In this document: positions 14,194 to 21,599 of the stretch, one piece after another
Layout of the letters: each line of letters begins with the position of its first letter
Numbering within the stretch: the stretch's first letter is position 1
NCBI GenBank assembly: GCA_046481785.1
Contig: JAWOJF010000134.1
Coordinates: 1-22,917 of the forward strand
DNA length: 22,917 nt
DNA from: JAWOJF01 sp046481785
Lineage (GTDB): Bacteria; Bacteroidota; Ignavibacteria; Ignavibacteriales; Ignavibacteriaceae
Direction: 5' to 3'
Notes under the pieces: generated by a model
What the model was told of the DNA's origin: nothing
What the model saw: only the letters and a program-made list of their open reading frames with translations
Database searches by the model: none
Translations under genes and position numbers: made by a program

Positions 14194-15069
14194 TTAATAT
14201 TTCCATCTCTTATGCATCCACAGCCATTGTTCGGGATGCTCTCTGATTATTTGCTCAAGATACGATGTATGCCTTTGACTAATCTCAACGATTTTTTCTT
14301 CGTTGCTCCCGGTTAAATCTTCTAAAGATATTTCATGCATTATTGCTTTGTATGAATAGTCCTTTTGCCTTACAGCAATTCCGTAAAGAATGGGTGCACC
14401 GGTTTTTAAAGCAAGCATAGCCGGACCCGGATAAACCGAAACAGGCCTGCCGAAAAATTTTACTCTTATCCCATCCGAAGGGCCGCGCTGGTCGGCAACC
14501 ATGGCAACAATATTTTTTTCTTTTAATTCTTTAAATATTTGTCTTATTGATACTCCGAGAAGAACTGCTTTGTTAGTCCACATGGTTCTTGTTTTATTCA
14601 GCCAGTCGGTAACAAAAGGATTACGCTGGGATTTAACTACAACTGATAAGGAAGTATTTATCTGCAGGCCAAAAGAAGCGGCAATATACTCCCAGTTACC
14701 ATAATGTGCAGACAGTAGAACCACACCTTTTCCTTCTTTATGTTTTTCCAGTATCAGGTTGGTATTGGAACAATAAACTGCATTTTTTATTTCCTGTTCA
14801 CTTAAAAAAGGCATTACCAGTATTTCTGACAGTGTTATACAGAAACTCCTGTAGCACTTAAAAGCCAGTTTCTTTATTTCATCCTCTGAATATGAGGGAA
14901 ATGCATGGGATAAATTTTCTATAGTGGTTTTTTTGCGAATGGGAATAAAGTAGAAAAATAAAAAGGCTATAAGTACAGAAACCCTTCTTGAGAGATTTAA
15001 GCCCAGTATTCTAAATATGGAGCTCAGGAAGACAAATAAAATATATTCAAAACGGTTTTTCATTAGCAT
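14194..15069 (-). CDS. LpxL/HtrB-type lysophospholipid (lipid A) acyltransferase
   Basis: Enzymes of this family add a secondary acyl chain to lipid A or a related lipid on the inner face of the inner membrane. The 291-residue product has an N-terminal hydrophobic segment (about 9-43), then the catalytic HX4E motif in 'SAHYGNWEYIA' (H122, E127), 'VADQRGPSDGIRVKFFGRP' and 'PGPAMLALKTGAPI', and ends with 'HPEQWLWMHKRWKY', the family's standard end. The start is ATG 15069 or the ATG two codons later; neither has a clear ribosome site. With the glycosyltransferase at 12697 it points to lipopolysaccharide assembly, but repeat-rich DNA separates them. Confidence 0.92.
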   Translation of the reverse strand: MLMKNRFEYILFVFLSSIFRILGLNLSRRVSVLIAFLFFYFIPIRKKTTIENLSHAFPSYSEDEIKKLAFKCYRSFCITLSEILVMPFLSEQEIKNAVYCSNTNLILEKHKEGKGVVLLSAHYGNWEYIAASFGLQINTSLSVVVKSQRNPFVTDWLNKTRTMWTNKAVLLGVSIRQIFKELKEKNIVAMVADQRGPSDGIRVKFFGRPVSVYPGPAMLALKTGAPILYGIAVRQKDYSYKAIMHEISLEDLTGSNEEKIVEISQRHTSYLEQIIREHPEQWLWMHKRWKY

Positions 15070-15156
15070 AATAATTAAGGCGGATTAAATTAGTGAAAAA
15101 AAGTAATAATAGTAATGATGGCTATTGAGAAATCAGGAGTTTTGGTTAGAATAAAG

Positions 15157-15187
15157 AACCTGCAAGGTTTTTAATTCCGGGTATGGG
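15157..15187 (+). repeat. Dispersed ~30-base repeat, copy A
   Basis: It reads aacctgcaaggtttttaa, then ttccgggtatggg. It matches copy B at 15451-15480 at 29 of 30 positions (T against C in 'aattcc/aactcc'). Its first half is a small hairpin (AACCT-gca-AGGTT) followed by T residues, so it looks like a mobile terminator-like unit. Confidence 0.9.
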
Positions 15188-15251
15188 TAAGATGCGGCAG
15201 GCTTTTTTAATTCATACTGGTTATAAAGCAAAACAGACCAACCCCACCCAG

Positions 15252-15280
15252 CCTCCCCTTTCCGGGGTGGTAAGGGGAGG
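15252..15280. repeat. GC-rich hairpin repeat (CCTCCCCTT / AAGGGGAGG)
   Basis: A perfect 9-bp stem with an 11-base loop (tccggggtggt); an internal ccggggtgg can also pair with the upstream ccccaccc (15242-15249), giving alternative folds. In an otherwise AT-rich region it stands out in base composition. Elements of this sort are often dispersed genomic repeats; no other copy is in the window. Confidence 0.75.
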
Positions 15281-15387
15281 AGTAAGATTCTATTGCATTT
15301 TTTTCTTAATCGAACTATAATCATAATCGTATTCTGGTTTTTATTCTTTTGAAATAAATCGATTATTAAATGCAATGCACTAAATCC

Positions 15388-15404
15388 GAAACCTTGCAGG
15401 TTTC
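15388..15404. repeat. Short inverted copy of the AACCTTGCAGGTT core
   Basis: It reads gaaaccttgcaggtttc, a palindromic variant of the hairpin half of the ~30-base repeats at 15157 and 15451, but without the 'ccgggtatgg' tail. Confidence 0.65.
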
Positions 15405-15450
15405 CATGTATTGAATTACTTAAATAAATTTGCAGTTAACCGATTTAGAA

Positions 15451-15480
15451 AACCTGCAAGGTTTTTAACTCCGGGTATGG
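15451..15480 (+). repeat. Dispersed ~30-base repeat, copy B
   Basis: It reads aacctgcaaggtttttaa, then ctccgggtatgg. Same orientation as copy A, 294 bases apart. It ends 76 bases before the lipoprotein start codon. Confidence 0.9.
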
Positions 15481-15556
15481 TCACCGGGCCAATTTCCCGC
15501 TTGAGCAGCTAACATGTTTATGTTAAGTTATATAATTACAATTTATTGAAAACAAA

Positions 15557-16285
15557 GTGAAACTATATATTTACTCTATCGTTATTGCTATTATTTTTAT
15601 TTCGTGTAATGATGAAAACAATAGCATAGTACCACCCGATCCACCGGATGAAGATACAGCAGTCTCTTACGGGATTGTACCGCTTAAAAAAGGTTTTTTC
15701 TGGAAGTATAAAGAATTCCGGCTGAATGAAGAAGGAAATATACGTTCAGAATTAATGGAACATGAGTATAGAGTCATAAAATCTTCTGTATCCGGTATTG
15801 GCGAAATGAATGATACTGTATTTCACCGGGTCTATGTCTCCACAGTTCATAATATTCCAAGTGAATTCGAATGGCTGTTTAGAAATTACCATGATGGATT
15901 ATATCTTATGGGCGGTATTATGCCTTCCGATACAATGGAAATAAAACTATTAGACTTAAAATACCCAATGGCAAAGGGGGAGATATGGGAAAAATACCGG
16001 CTGGTTTACAATCTGATAGAAGAGAAGTATTTAATTTTCGATACAATAACCTATACATGTATAGATACCAATGCTGTATTTGAGACACCTCTCGGCAATT
16101 TTAATTGTATAGTTTATAACTATCAAATGGAACAGGATGAGGATGTAGAAGAAAGACTCAACATTTTTGAATACTATTCACTAAATGTTGGTTTGGTGGG
16201 GCGGATTTATAAAGGATATTTTGATCATCCGGATTCAAGTTATTTCAAATCAAAGTGGGTGCTTTATCAAACAAATGTACAATAA
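15557..16285 (+). CDS. Predicted lipoprotein of unknown function
   Basis: The 242-residue product begins with a lipoprotein signal ('KLYIYSIVIAIIFISC', Cys near position 17) and continues with an acidic, Pro-rich linker ('PPDPPDEDTA'). The mature part is mainly polar with aromatic residues and stretches such as 'GFFWKYKEF' and 'FETPLGNFNCIVYNY'; the latter resembles a 'TP.G.F.C' motif common in uncharacterised Bacteroidota lipoproteins. No enzyme motif is visible. The start codon is GTG (15557) with no clear ribosome site; no in-frame ATG would keep the signal peptide. It is the only complete + strand gene in the window and is flanked on both sides by repeats with related aatc-rich sequence. 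Confidence 0.82.
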   Translation: MKLYIYSIVIAIIFISCNDENNSIVPPDPPDEDTAVSYGIVPLKKGFFWKYKEFRLNEEGNIRSELMEHEYRVIKSSVSGIGEMNDTVFHRVYVSTVHNIPSEFEWLFRNYHDGLYLMGGIMPSDTMEIKLLDLKYPMAKGEIWEKYRLVYNLIEEKYLIFDTITYTCIDTNAVFETPLGNFNCIVYNYQMEQDEDVEERLNIFEYYSLNVGLVGRIYKGYFDHPDSSYFKSKWVLYQTNVQ

Positions 16286-16299
16286 ATTGTCTTACATAT

Positions 16300-16369
16300 T
16301 TAATCGTAATCATATTTCTTAATCAGAATCGAACCCGGATTAAAAATCCTAAAATCTTATTACGATTAA
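16300..16369. repeat. AATC-rich degenerate array with inverted ends
   Basis: Downstream of the lipoprotein gene, TTAATCGTAAT (16300-16310) and ATTACGATTAA (16359-16369) form a perfect 11-bp inverted repeat around a run of aatc-containing units (cttaatc, agaatc, ggatta, aaaatc) and an inner hairpin GGATT-aaa-AATCC (16338-16350). It could act as a transcription end for either strand, but no T-run is present. Related sequence (ttcttaatcgaac, ataatcataatcg) lies at 15303-15330. Confidence 0.7.
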
Positions 16370-16371
16370 GA

Positions 16372-16392
16372 GCTTGCCTGCCGGCAGGCAGG
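16372..16392. repeat. CCTGCCGGCAGGCAGG palindrome
   Basis: A GC-rich palindromic element (gcttgcctgcc followed by ggcaggcagg) set in an AT-rich, aatc-rich stretch. It shares the 12 bases CCGGCAGGCAGG with the palindromes at 14157-14193. Such units are known as dispersed repeats in several bacterial groups and give rise to false 'LPAGRQA' peptides. Confidence 0.85.
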
Positions 16393-16417
16393 ATCAAGAT
16401 TAAGATATCTTTAAATA

Positions 16418-16490
16418 GAATTCGGGTAATCCGCGAATTCGGTAATCCGCGAATTCGGTAATCCGCGAATTCGGTAATCCGTGAATCCGT
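16418..16490. repeat. 16-bp tandem repeat, four units plus a partial
   Basis: Unit gaattcggtaatccgc: one 17-base unit (16418-16434, extra g), two exact 16-base units (16435-16450, 16451-16466), one with a final t (16467-16482) and a partial gaatccgt (16483-16490). Each unit contains a GAATTC palindrome, and the junctions give CGCGAATTCG. The array runs into the first base of the TAA stop (16492-16490) of the GWxTD gene. Confidence 0.93.
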
Positions 16491-17872
16491 TAAAACGAAG
16501 ACAACCTGCTTTCCCAATTATCATCTCTAAGCTCGCCGCGCATTGTAGAATGAAGAAGAGTATAATCAGAAAAACCCATTAAATCCCCAAATACAAAATA
16601 CACTCCCCCCTCAATTTCATTATACTGCCATATTTCATATGGTTTACTGCTCGTCTGATTGGGGAATCTTTCTATCTCACTGGGCTCTCCATATGTCATA
16701 TAAATCCTTCCCCTGTCAGTTTTCCATCCCGGTTTACCCATAGAGGTAAACCTCTCATTGCTTGCCCGGGCTCTTTCCATATATTCTATATAATATTCAT
16801 TTTTAGAAGTAGCAGGACTTACATCTCTTACTTTCCAGAATTGATATAAAAATTCCCTCTTCCCACCTACTGAATTAACTTTTTTGTATTGGTCAATTTC
16901 ATATGATGTTGCAACATAACGGGATTTATCAAAAAGGTCATTTAGTTCTTCTTCAGACATAACAGCAAACTGGCTGCTCAGCATTTCACTGCCTGATCCG
17001 GCAGCTTCCACCGGAGCCACCGAAGGGTTGTATACAAAAAACCTTTTGGCTGAAGATATCCCGTAATTATCAACCGAATCTATTATTGTCAGAACCAGTG
17101 TATAAGTATCAGTTACATATTTATTAACAGGCACAGAACCAACCTCAACCCGCGAATTTACTTTACGCGATACATACTTGTTTTTACTAAATACAATCTC
17201 TTTACGGCTGTTATAAACAATTGCATTCAACTTAAGGTTTGAATCACTGCTGCCATGCGTTATATTATATAACTCATTATAATAAAACAGTACCGGCTGG
17301 TTTTCACCAAAAACAGAGGTGGGTATTGGAAAAACTTCCAGGCCATTCTTATAAAAAATAGAATTTTGATTCTTGCTGTCCTGTATAATTCTTGAAGCCA
17401 GTTGGACATCACTTAAAATTACTTTACCTGTATCCATTACAAACGGCTTTATAGACAAATATTCCGTAATAGTCTTTCTGTTTTCATTATTGTTATAATC
17501 ATATCCGGCAATTTCAGCTTTGTAGGTTCCGGCAGGAATGATAAAACCGATAACGCCAACCAAACTTTTGCTTTCCAGGTCTGTTGAGTCCACTATCTGA
17601 TGAGTAACTCTCCATTCCCTGTTTACTGTAGTATCATTCTTTAAAGTATCAATAATAATAAAACTGAGTATACCATCAAGATAATCGGCAGAGTCTGTTG
17701 ACTTAACCTCCATTGAATTCTGGTTAAACGAATAATAAAACTCTACATAATTTGATGTTGAGTCATAACCAAACTGCGCATAATCAAAATCAAAATTAAA
17801 CTGGTTATTTTGCGCGTAAGTAATGGTACAGGAAAGAAATAAGACGGCTGTTAAAAGTAATTTTGTTTTCAT
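16490..17872 (-). CDS. GWxTD-domain secreted/periplasmic protein
   Basis: A 460-residue protein with a signal peptide (1-20, 'KTKLLLTAVLFLSCTITYA', cut before QNN). Most of it is beta-rich and without known motif. Near the C-terminus 'GKPGWKTDRGRIYMTYGEP' (379-397) followed by 'YEIWQYN' is the GWxTD signature (G382-D386), a domain of unknown role found mainly in Bacteroidota, Fibrobacterota and relatives. Its preceding part 'QFWKVRDVSPATSKNEYYIEYMERA' is also typical, with a conserved 'FW..RD..P.T..NE'. The cysteine at residue 15 does not make a convincing lipobox. No ribosome site is seen before the ATG. A possible promoter lies at 17909-17940. A 16-bp tandem repeat reaches its stop codon. 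Confidence 0.88.
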   Translation of the reverse strand: MKTKLLLTAVLFLSCTITYAQNNQFNFDFDYAQFGYDSTSNYVEFYYSFNQNSMEVKSTDSADYLDGILSFIIIDTLKNDTTVNREWRVTHQIVDSTDLESKSLVGVIGFIIPAGTYKAEIAGYDYNNNENRKTITEYLSIKPFVMDTGKVILSDVQLASRIIQDSKNQNSIFYKNGLEVFPIPTSVFGENQPVLFYYNELYNITHGSSDSNLKLNAIVYNSRKEIVFSKNKYVSRKVNSRVEVGSVPVNKYVTDTYTLVLTIIDSVDNYGISSAKRFFVYNPSVAPVEAAGSGSEMLSSQFAVMSEEELNDLFDKSRYVATSYEIDQYKKVNSVGGKREFLYQFWKVRDVSPATSKNEYYIEYMERARASNERFTSMGKPGWKTDRGRIYMTYGEPSEIERFPNQTSSKPYEIWQYNEIEGGVYFVFGDLMGFSDYTLLHSTMRGELRDDNWESRLSSF

Positions 17873-17908
17873 TTATTATATTTTTTGTTCATGACTAAAA
17901 TATCACAA

Positions 17909-17940
17909 GAAATATAGACGCTTTTTTTTTTGTAAACAAG
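17909..17940 (-). promoter_or_regulatory. Possible Bacteroidota-type promoter of the GWxTD gene
   Basis: On the minus strand CTTG and TATATTTC are separated by 20 bases that include a run of ten A. This resembles the Bacteroidota -33 TTTG / -7 TAnnTTTG layout, each element with one mismatch. It would place a start about 30 bases before the ATG at 17872. Confidence 0.3.
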
Positions 17941-18019
17941 GTAGTTTTTTAAAGGTTCCTGTAAGCAGTAAGTAATTTTTTACCCATTCAGATTAAAATA
18001 ATTGAACCCTCTTACCCTG

Positions 18020-19807
18020 CTATTTTAAATACAGCATTACTCTGGATGATATAAAATCCCCTGTATTTAAAGTATATAAATATAAACCGGAAGCCAGTTC
18101 AGAAGCATCAAACCGGACATCATATACACCGGCATCCATGGTGGTATTTACAAGTGTAACTATTTCCCGTCCCAGCATATCAAATACCTTTAAAGTAACC
18201 TTGCTGTTTTTAGCAACTGAATATTTAATATTTGTAACAGGATTAAAAGGATTAGGATAGTTTTGTGAAAGTTCAAAAGAATTTATAGGACTAATCCCGG
18301 TGTTAACAGCAGTTGGAGCCACAGTAAAGTTTACAGGCGCCACATAAAGTGCGGTTGCCCGGGTTGAATCTGTCTGCGGTCCTGTTGCTCCGGCCTGGTA
18401 TGCATAAAAAGAAAATGCCGTAAAGTTTCTATCCCCGTTTTCGGCTAAATAAGGGGCAAAGTGAGATTGGGTGTTATGTATCTGCGGAGAGTTAGTAAGA
18501 TTTTCAGGGGCTGAAAATGCCTCACCAAGGTTGGCATAAGATAAATATATATCAGCATAGTTATTGTCAGGCCCTGAGTTCACAAACTGGACAGCCATAA
18601 TGTCTCTATCCTGATTAAAAGCAATATAAGGAGAGGGCCCCATTTGAGCTATACCCGGTCCATATCCGTAAGTTGCATCATTTAGTCCCTCATATACAAC
18701 TCTTCCATCCCACCCGTTTTCAGTTTCAAAAATATCAACAACAGCATTAACACCAGTATTATTATCATCTTCTGTAATGGCGGTAAGACTTACAATTAAA
18801 TGCACAAAGCCGTTTTTATCAACACGCATGTCACCATCATAAGAAACAAAATCATCCCCTTTAGTCCAGTCATAAAGCCGGTCATATTTGGAAAGTGCAG
18901 GAATATTCCTCCAATCGGCTACTTTAAAGTTATTCCAGGTAGCACCATTATCAGTAGATTTACTATACCCGGGATACCAGCCGCTAAGTATTGGTTCAGG
19001 AGCAAGACTTTCGCTGAAGGTTCCCAGAACAGCATAATATTGAGTACCATTCCATGAGTCGGCACCAAGAGGAAGGTTACCAACACCTGAAAAAACTGTA
19101 TCAGACCATTGCGGCGGTTTAATGTTCTCAATAGAACCCAGATCCTGTGTACGCCAAAGATATATACCGGCATCAGTTTGGTTATCAGCCGCCCAGAACA
19201 GCCATGAACTGTTATCACTGCTCCAGCAGGGAATACTGATTCCGTATGCAGGAGGCCCCTGGTCAATTCCGGCAAATGGAGCGCCGCCGCCTACAGGCTG
19301 CTCGGCAGCGTACCCTATAAATCCAAAGGAAGCGGGATTTAATTCAGGCCATGAAAATAAAGCAATCGTTTCGGTTATTCCGCCTTTTGCGGGGTTTGCT
19401 ATAGTCATACTGGGATATCTTGCAGCCTTTTGAGAATTGGATGTGTTTACAGCAGATATTCTCCTCCAGGTTTGGCCTCTATCAGTAGAAATAGAATACC
19501 ACAGTTCACCGGATCCTGATGCAAATGTAGTATCGCCTCTGTATACAAGTGCCACCACATCGGATGACGGATCATATGCAAGGGGATTAATTGCAGAACC
19601 AGCGCCTCCAAAAGCATTTGCGGAAGTATCAACAGCAATATAATTTGCATCTGCTGTTGTATGCCCCGGACCTGTTATAACACCTGAGCTCATCACGGGT
19701 TCAGTTAGTTTAACAGGCGCTGCAGGAATCCGTTCTCTTTTATCCTGGGCATTTATTACACAAGTCACCGAAATCAGAAGCAATAAAATAGTAAGTCTTT
19801 TTATCAT
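18020..19807 (-). CDS. Secreted Asp-box (BNR-like) protein with T9SS type A sorting domain
   Basis: A 595-residue protein with a signal peptide (1-20, 'MIKRLTILLLLISVTCVINA'). The middle resembles sialidase/BNR-type beta-propellers: two Asp boxes, 'STDRGQTW' (107-114) and 'STDNGATW' (284-291), with many W/Y-G-rich strands between. No catalytic sialidase arginine triad is obvious, so it may be a binding or structural propeller. The C-terminal ~85 residues form a T9SS sorting domain: 'LSQNYPNPFNPVTNIKYSV', 'VTLKVFDMLGREIVTLVN', 'GVYDVRFDASELASGLYLYTL'. It should be exported across the outer membrane and may be attached to the surface. AGGAG lies directly upstream of the ATG. It is separated from serA by a terminator, so it likely has its own promoter. 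Confidence 0.9.
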   Translation of the reverse strand: MIKRLTILLLLISVTCVINAQDKRERIPAAPVKLTEPVMSSGVITGPGHTTADANYIAVDTSANAFGGAGSAINPLAYDPSSDVVALVYRGDTTFASGSGELWYSISTDRGQTWRRISAVNTSNSQKAARYPSMTIANPAKGGITETIALFSWPELNPASFGFIGYAAEQPVGGGAPFAGIDQGPPAYGISIPCWSSDNSSWLFWAADNQTDAGIYLWRTQDLGSIENIKPPQWSDTVFSGVGNLPLGADSWNGTQYYAVLGTFSESLAPEPILSGWYPGYSKSTDNGATWNNFKVADWRNIPALSKYDRLYDWTKGDDFVSYDGDMRVDKNGFVHLIVSLTAITEDDNNTGVNAVVDIFETENGWDGRVVYEGLNDATYGYGPGIAQMGPSPYIAFNQDRDIMAVQFVNSGPDNNYADIYLSYANLGEAFSAPENLTNSPQIHNTQSHFAPYLAENGDRNFTAFSFYAYQAGATGPQTDSTRATALYVAPVNFTVAPTAVNTGISPINSFELSQNYPNPFNPVTNIKYSVAKNSKVTLKVFDMLGREIVTLVNTTMDAGVYDVRFDASELASGLYLYTLNTGDFISSRVMLYLK

Positions 19808-19835
19808 AACTCTCCTGGAAAATCTTATTTAGTGT

Positions 19836-19868
19836 AAAAATAAAAAGCATGAGATTTTTGTCTCATGC
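19836..19868 (-). terminator. Rho-independent terminator after serA
   Basis: On the minus strand GCATGAGA-caaaaa-TCTCATGC is a perfect 8-bp stem followed by TTTTTATTTTT (19846-19836). It lies about 78 bases after the serA stop and before the T9SS-protein gene, so it closes the fabI-like/trxA/serA unit. Confidence 0.85.
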
Positions 19869-19945
19869 ATAAATTGTTTTATAAACGGCTAGAAATGAAA
19901 ATACAATATGTGTATAATTTTGTCAACTATACAATACCCGCTTTA

Positions 19946-21529
19946 CTATATTTTTACTGCATCAACTTTATGAATGCCGCTGATTGATGATATTAAATCA
20001 ATAACTTTTTTATCGATCTCACTATCAACATTTATAACAGTAAGCGCATCCTTACCGGCATCATATCGACCTAATGAAAGACCGGCAATATTTATGTTGG
20101 CATCTGCAAGAATTTTACCAACAGTTGCAAGCATTCCAGGTTTATCAATATTTGAATAAAAGAGCATGTTGCCTTCCGGCTTCACTTCAAGATGGAAGCC
20201 GTCAACAAGTACAATGCGAATTTCATTATTGCCAAAGACGGTTCCCGCCAATGATCTTTCTTCTTTTTCAGTAACGCAGTCAACCGTCATTAAGTTTGTA
20301 TAATTTGAATTAGCACCGGATTTTGTTTCATTAATAACAATACCCATCTGTTTTGCCAGGTACGGTGCATTAATAAAATTAACAAGTTCGGTCATTTTTT
20401 TTGAAAGGAATCCTTTTAATACTGCTGCAGATAAAAGTGTATTAAAATTATGGAGAAGTTCACCGCTGTAATTAATATTTATCTTTTTTAACTGACCGTT
20501 AATTAATTGCGAATGCAAAGAGCCAAGGCTTTCGGCAAGCTTTACAAAAGGAGCCACATCCTTATTACCCAATGCTTCAACTGCTGCAGCATTTACTGCA
20601 CCGCGTACAGCTTTTATTTTAAATAAATCAACTATCTGTTCAGCTATTTGTACAGCTACTTTTTCCTGTGCCTCGTCAGTTGAAGCACCAAGGTGAGGAG
20701 TAGTAACAATTTTAGGATGTTGAAATATTGGAAGTGCCATGTCAGGGGGTTCTTTAACATAAACATCAAGTGCAGCAGAAGATACTTTTCCCGAATCCAA
20801 AGCTTTTAAAAGATCATCTTCATTTATAATTCCGCCGCGGGCACAATTAATAAGCTTAACTCCGTCTTTACATTTTTTAAGTGTTTCTTCCCTCAGAAGG
20901 TTTCTTGTTTCATCAGTTAAAGGAACATGTACGGTAATAATATCGGATTTTGCAAAAATGGTATCCAGGTCAACAAGGGCAACACCCATTTTTTTTGCAA
21001 TATCTTCCGAAAGAACAGGATCATAGCCTATCACATTCATACCAAAAGCTTTTGAGCGGACAGCTACCTCTCTGCCGATTTTACCTAAACCAATAATACC
21101 CAATGTTTTATCGAGCAGTTCGGTGCCTTTATAAGTTTTTTTATCCCATTTACCTGCACGTATAGATTGGTTTGCCTGTGCAATATTTCTGCACATAGAA
21201 AGCATTAAAGCCATAGTATGTTCTGCGGTTGAAACCGTGTTGCCGCCGGGTGTATTCATTACAATTACGCCTTTGCGGGTAGCGGCTTCAAGATCGATAT
21301 TATCAACACCGGCCCCTGCCCTGCCTATTACCTCCATATTTTCCATTAAGGCAATAAGTTCTGAATTTGCCTTTGTTTCACTGCGTACAATAAGACCGTG
21401 ATAATCTTTTATTACTGCCTTAATTTCATCTCTGGGCATACCAGGTTTATATGTTACCTGGAATCCCGATTCCTCCAGAACGCCGACTGCCTTTTTATCA
21501 ACAGCATCGGTTATAATAATTTTCTTCAT
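19946..21529 (-). CDS. serA: D-3-phosphoglycerate dehydrogenase, long type
   Basis: SerA oxidises 3-phosphoglycerate with NAD+, committing carbon to serine. The 527-residue product has the 2-hydroxyacid dehydrogenase core with nucleotide motif 'GLGKIG' (147-152), 'GYDP' after the next strand (D170 favouring NAD), and the catalytic triad residues R231 ('NCARGGI'), E260 ('VYVKEPP') and H279 ('PHLGAST'). After about residue 315 follows an intervening (ASB) domain and then a C-terminal ACT domain ('MLFYSNIDKPGMLATVGKIL', about 454-527). This is the type 1 layout, of normal length. GGAG precedes the ATG. It follows trxA and ends at a terminator. A second, shorter-type enzyme is encoded at 3-425. 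Confidence 0.96.
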   Translation of the reverse strand: MKKIIITDAVDKKAVGVLEESGFQVTYKPGMPRDEIKAVIKDYHGLIVRSETKANSELIALMENMEVIGRAGAGVDNIDLEAATRKGVIVMNTPGGNTVSTAEHTMALMLSMCRNIAQANQSIRAGKWDKKTYKGTELLDKTLGIIGLGKIGREVAVRSKAFGMNVIGYDPVLSEDIAKKMGVALVDLDTIFAKSDIITVHVPLTDETRNLLREETLKKCKDGVKLINCARGGIINEDDLLKALDSGKVSSAALDVYVKEPPDMALPIFQHPKIVTTPHLGASTDEAQEKVAVQIAEQIVDLFKIKAVRGAVNAAAVEALGNKDVAPFVKLAESLGSLHSQLINGQLKKININYSGELLHNFNTLLSAAVLKGFLSKKMTELVNFINAPYLAKQMGIVINETKSGANSNYTNLMTVDCVTEKEERSLAGTVFGNNEIRIVLVDGFHLEVKPEGNMLFYSNIDKPGMLATVGKILADANINIAGLSLGRYDAGKDALTVINVDSEIDKKVIDLISSISGIHKVDAVKI

Positions 21530-21599
21530 TCTTCTCCTGTGAAAGAAATCCTTTTTGAAATTAATAGATATGACTTTTTATTTAAGTATGTACGAATTA

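Larger units (their letters stand above)
15070..15556. other. Intergenic stretch with dispersed repeats and no supported gene
   Basis: This divergent gap separates the acyltransferase (-) and the lipoprotein (+). It contains two copies of a ~30-base repeat (15157, 15451) with an inverted core at 15388, a GC-rich hairpin (15252-15280), and an inverted repeat attgcattt (15292-15300) / aaatgcaat (15368-15376) with further pairing aatcga (15308-15313) / tcgatt (15359-15364). An 80-codon minus frame at 15133-15375 runs through these repeats and is not believable as a gene. Promoters of both flanking genes should lie here; none is certain. Confidence 0.8.

Noticed and set aside
14034..14246. Open frame encoding a Leu-Ala repeat peptide on the + strand
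   Set aside because: It is the translation of the CTTGCW hexad array and GC palindromes and overlaps the end of the acyltransferase gene; no ribosome site or family match.
15133..15375. 80-codon minus-strand open frame
   Set aside because: It runs through the dispersed ~30-base repeat and the GC-rich hairpin, has no ribosome site and no coding character.
16255..16517. Small open frames on both strands over the lipoprotein/GWxTD junction
   Set aside because: They contain the 'LPAGRQA'-type peptide from the CCTGCCGGCAGGCAGG palindrome and translations of the 16-bp repeat, so they are repeat artefacts.
3..21529. The two dehydrogenase genes as ends of a composite mobile element
   Set aside because: They are of different domain layout and the intervening genes are core housekeeping genes; no transposase or terminal repeats.
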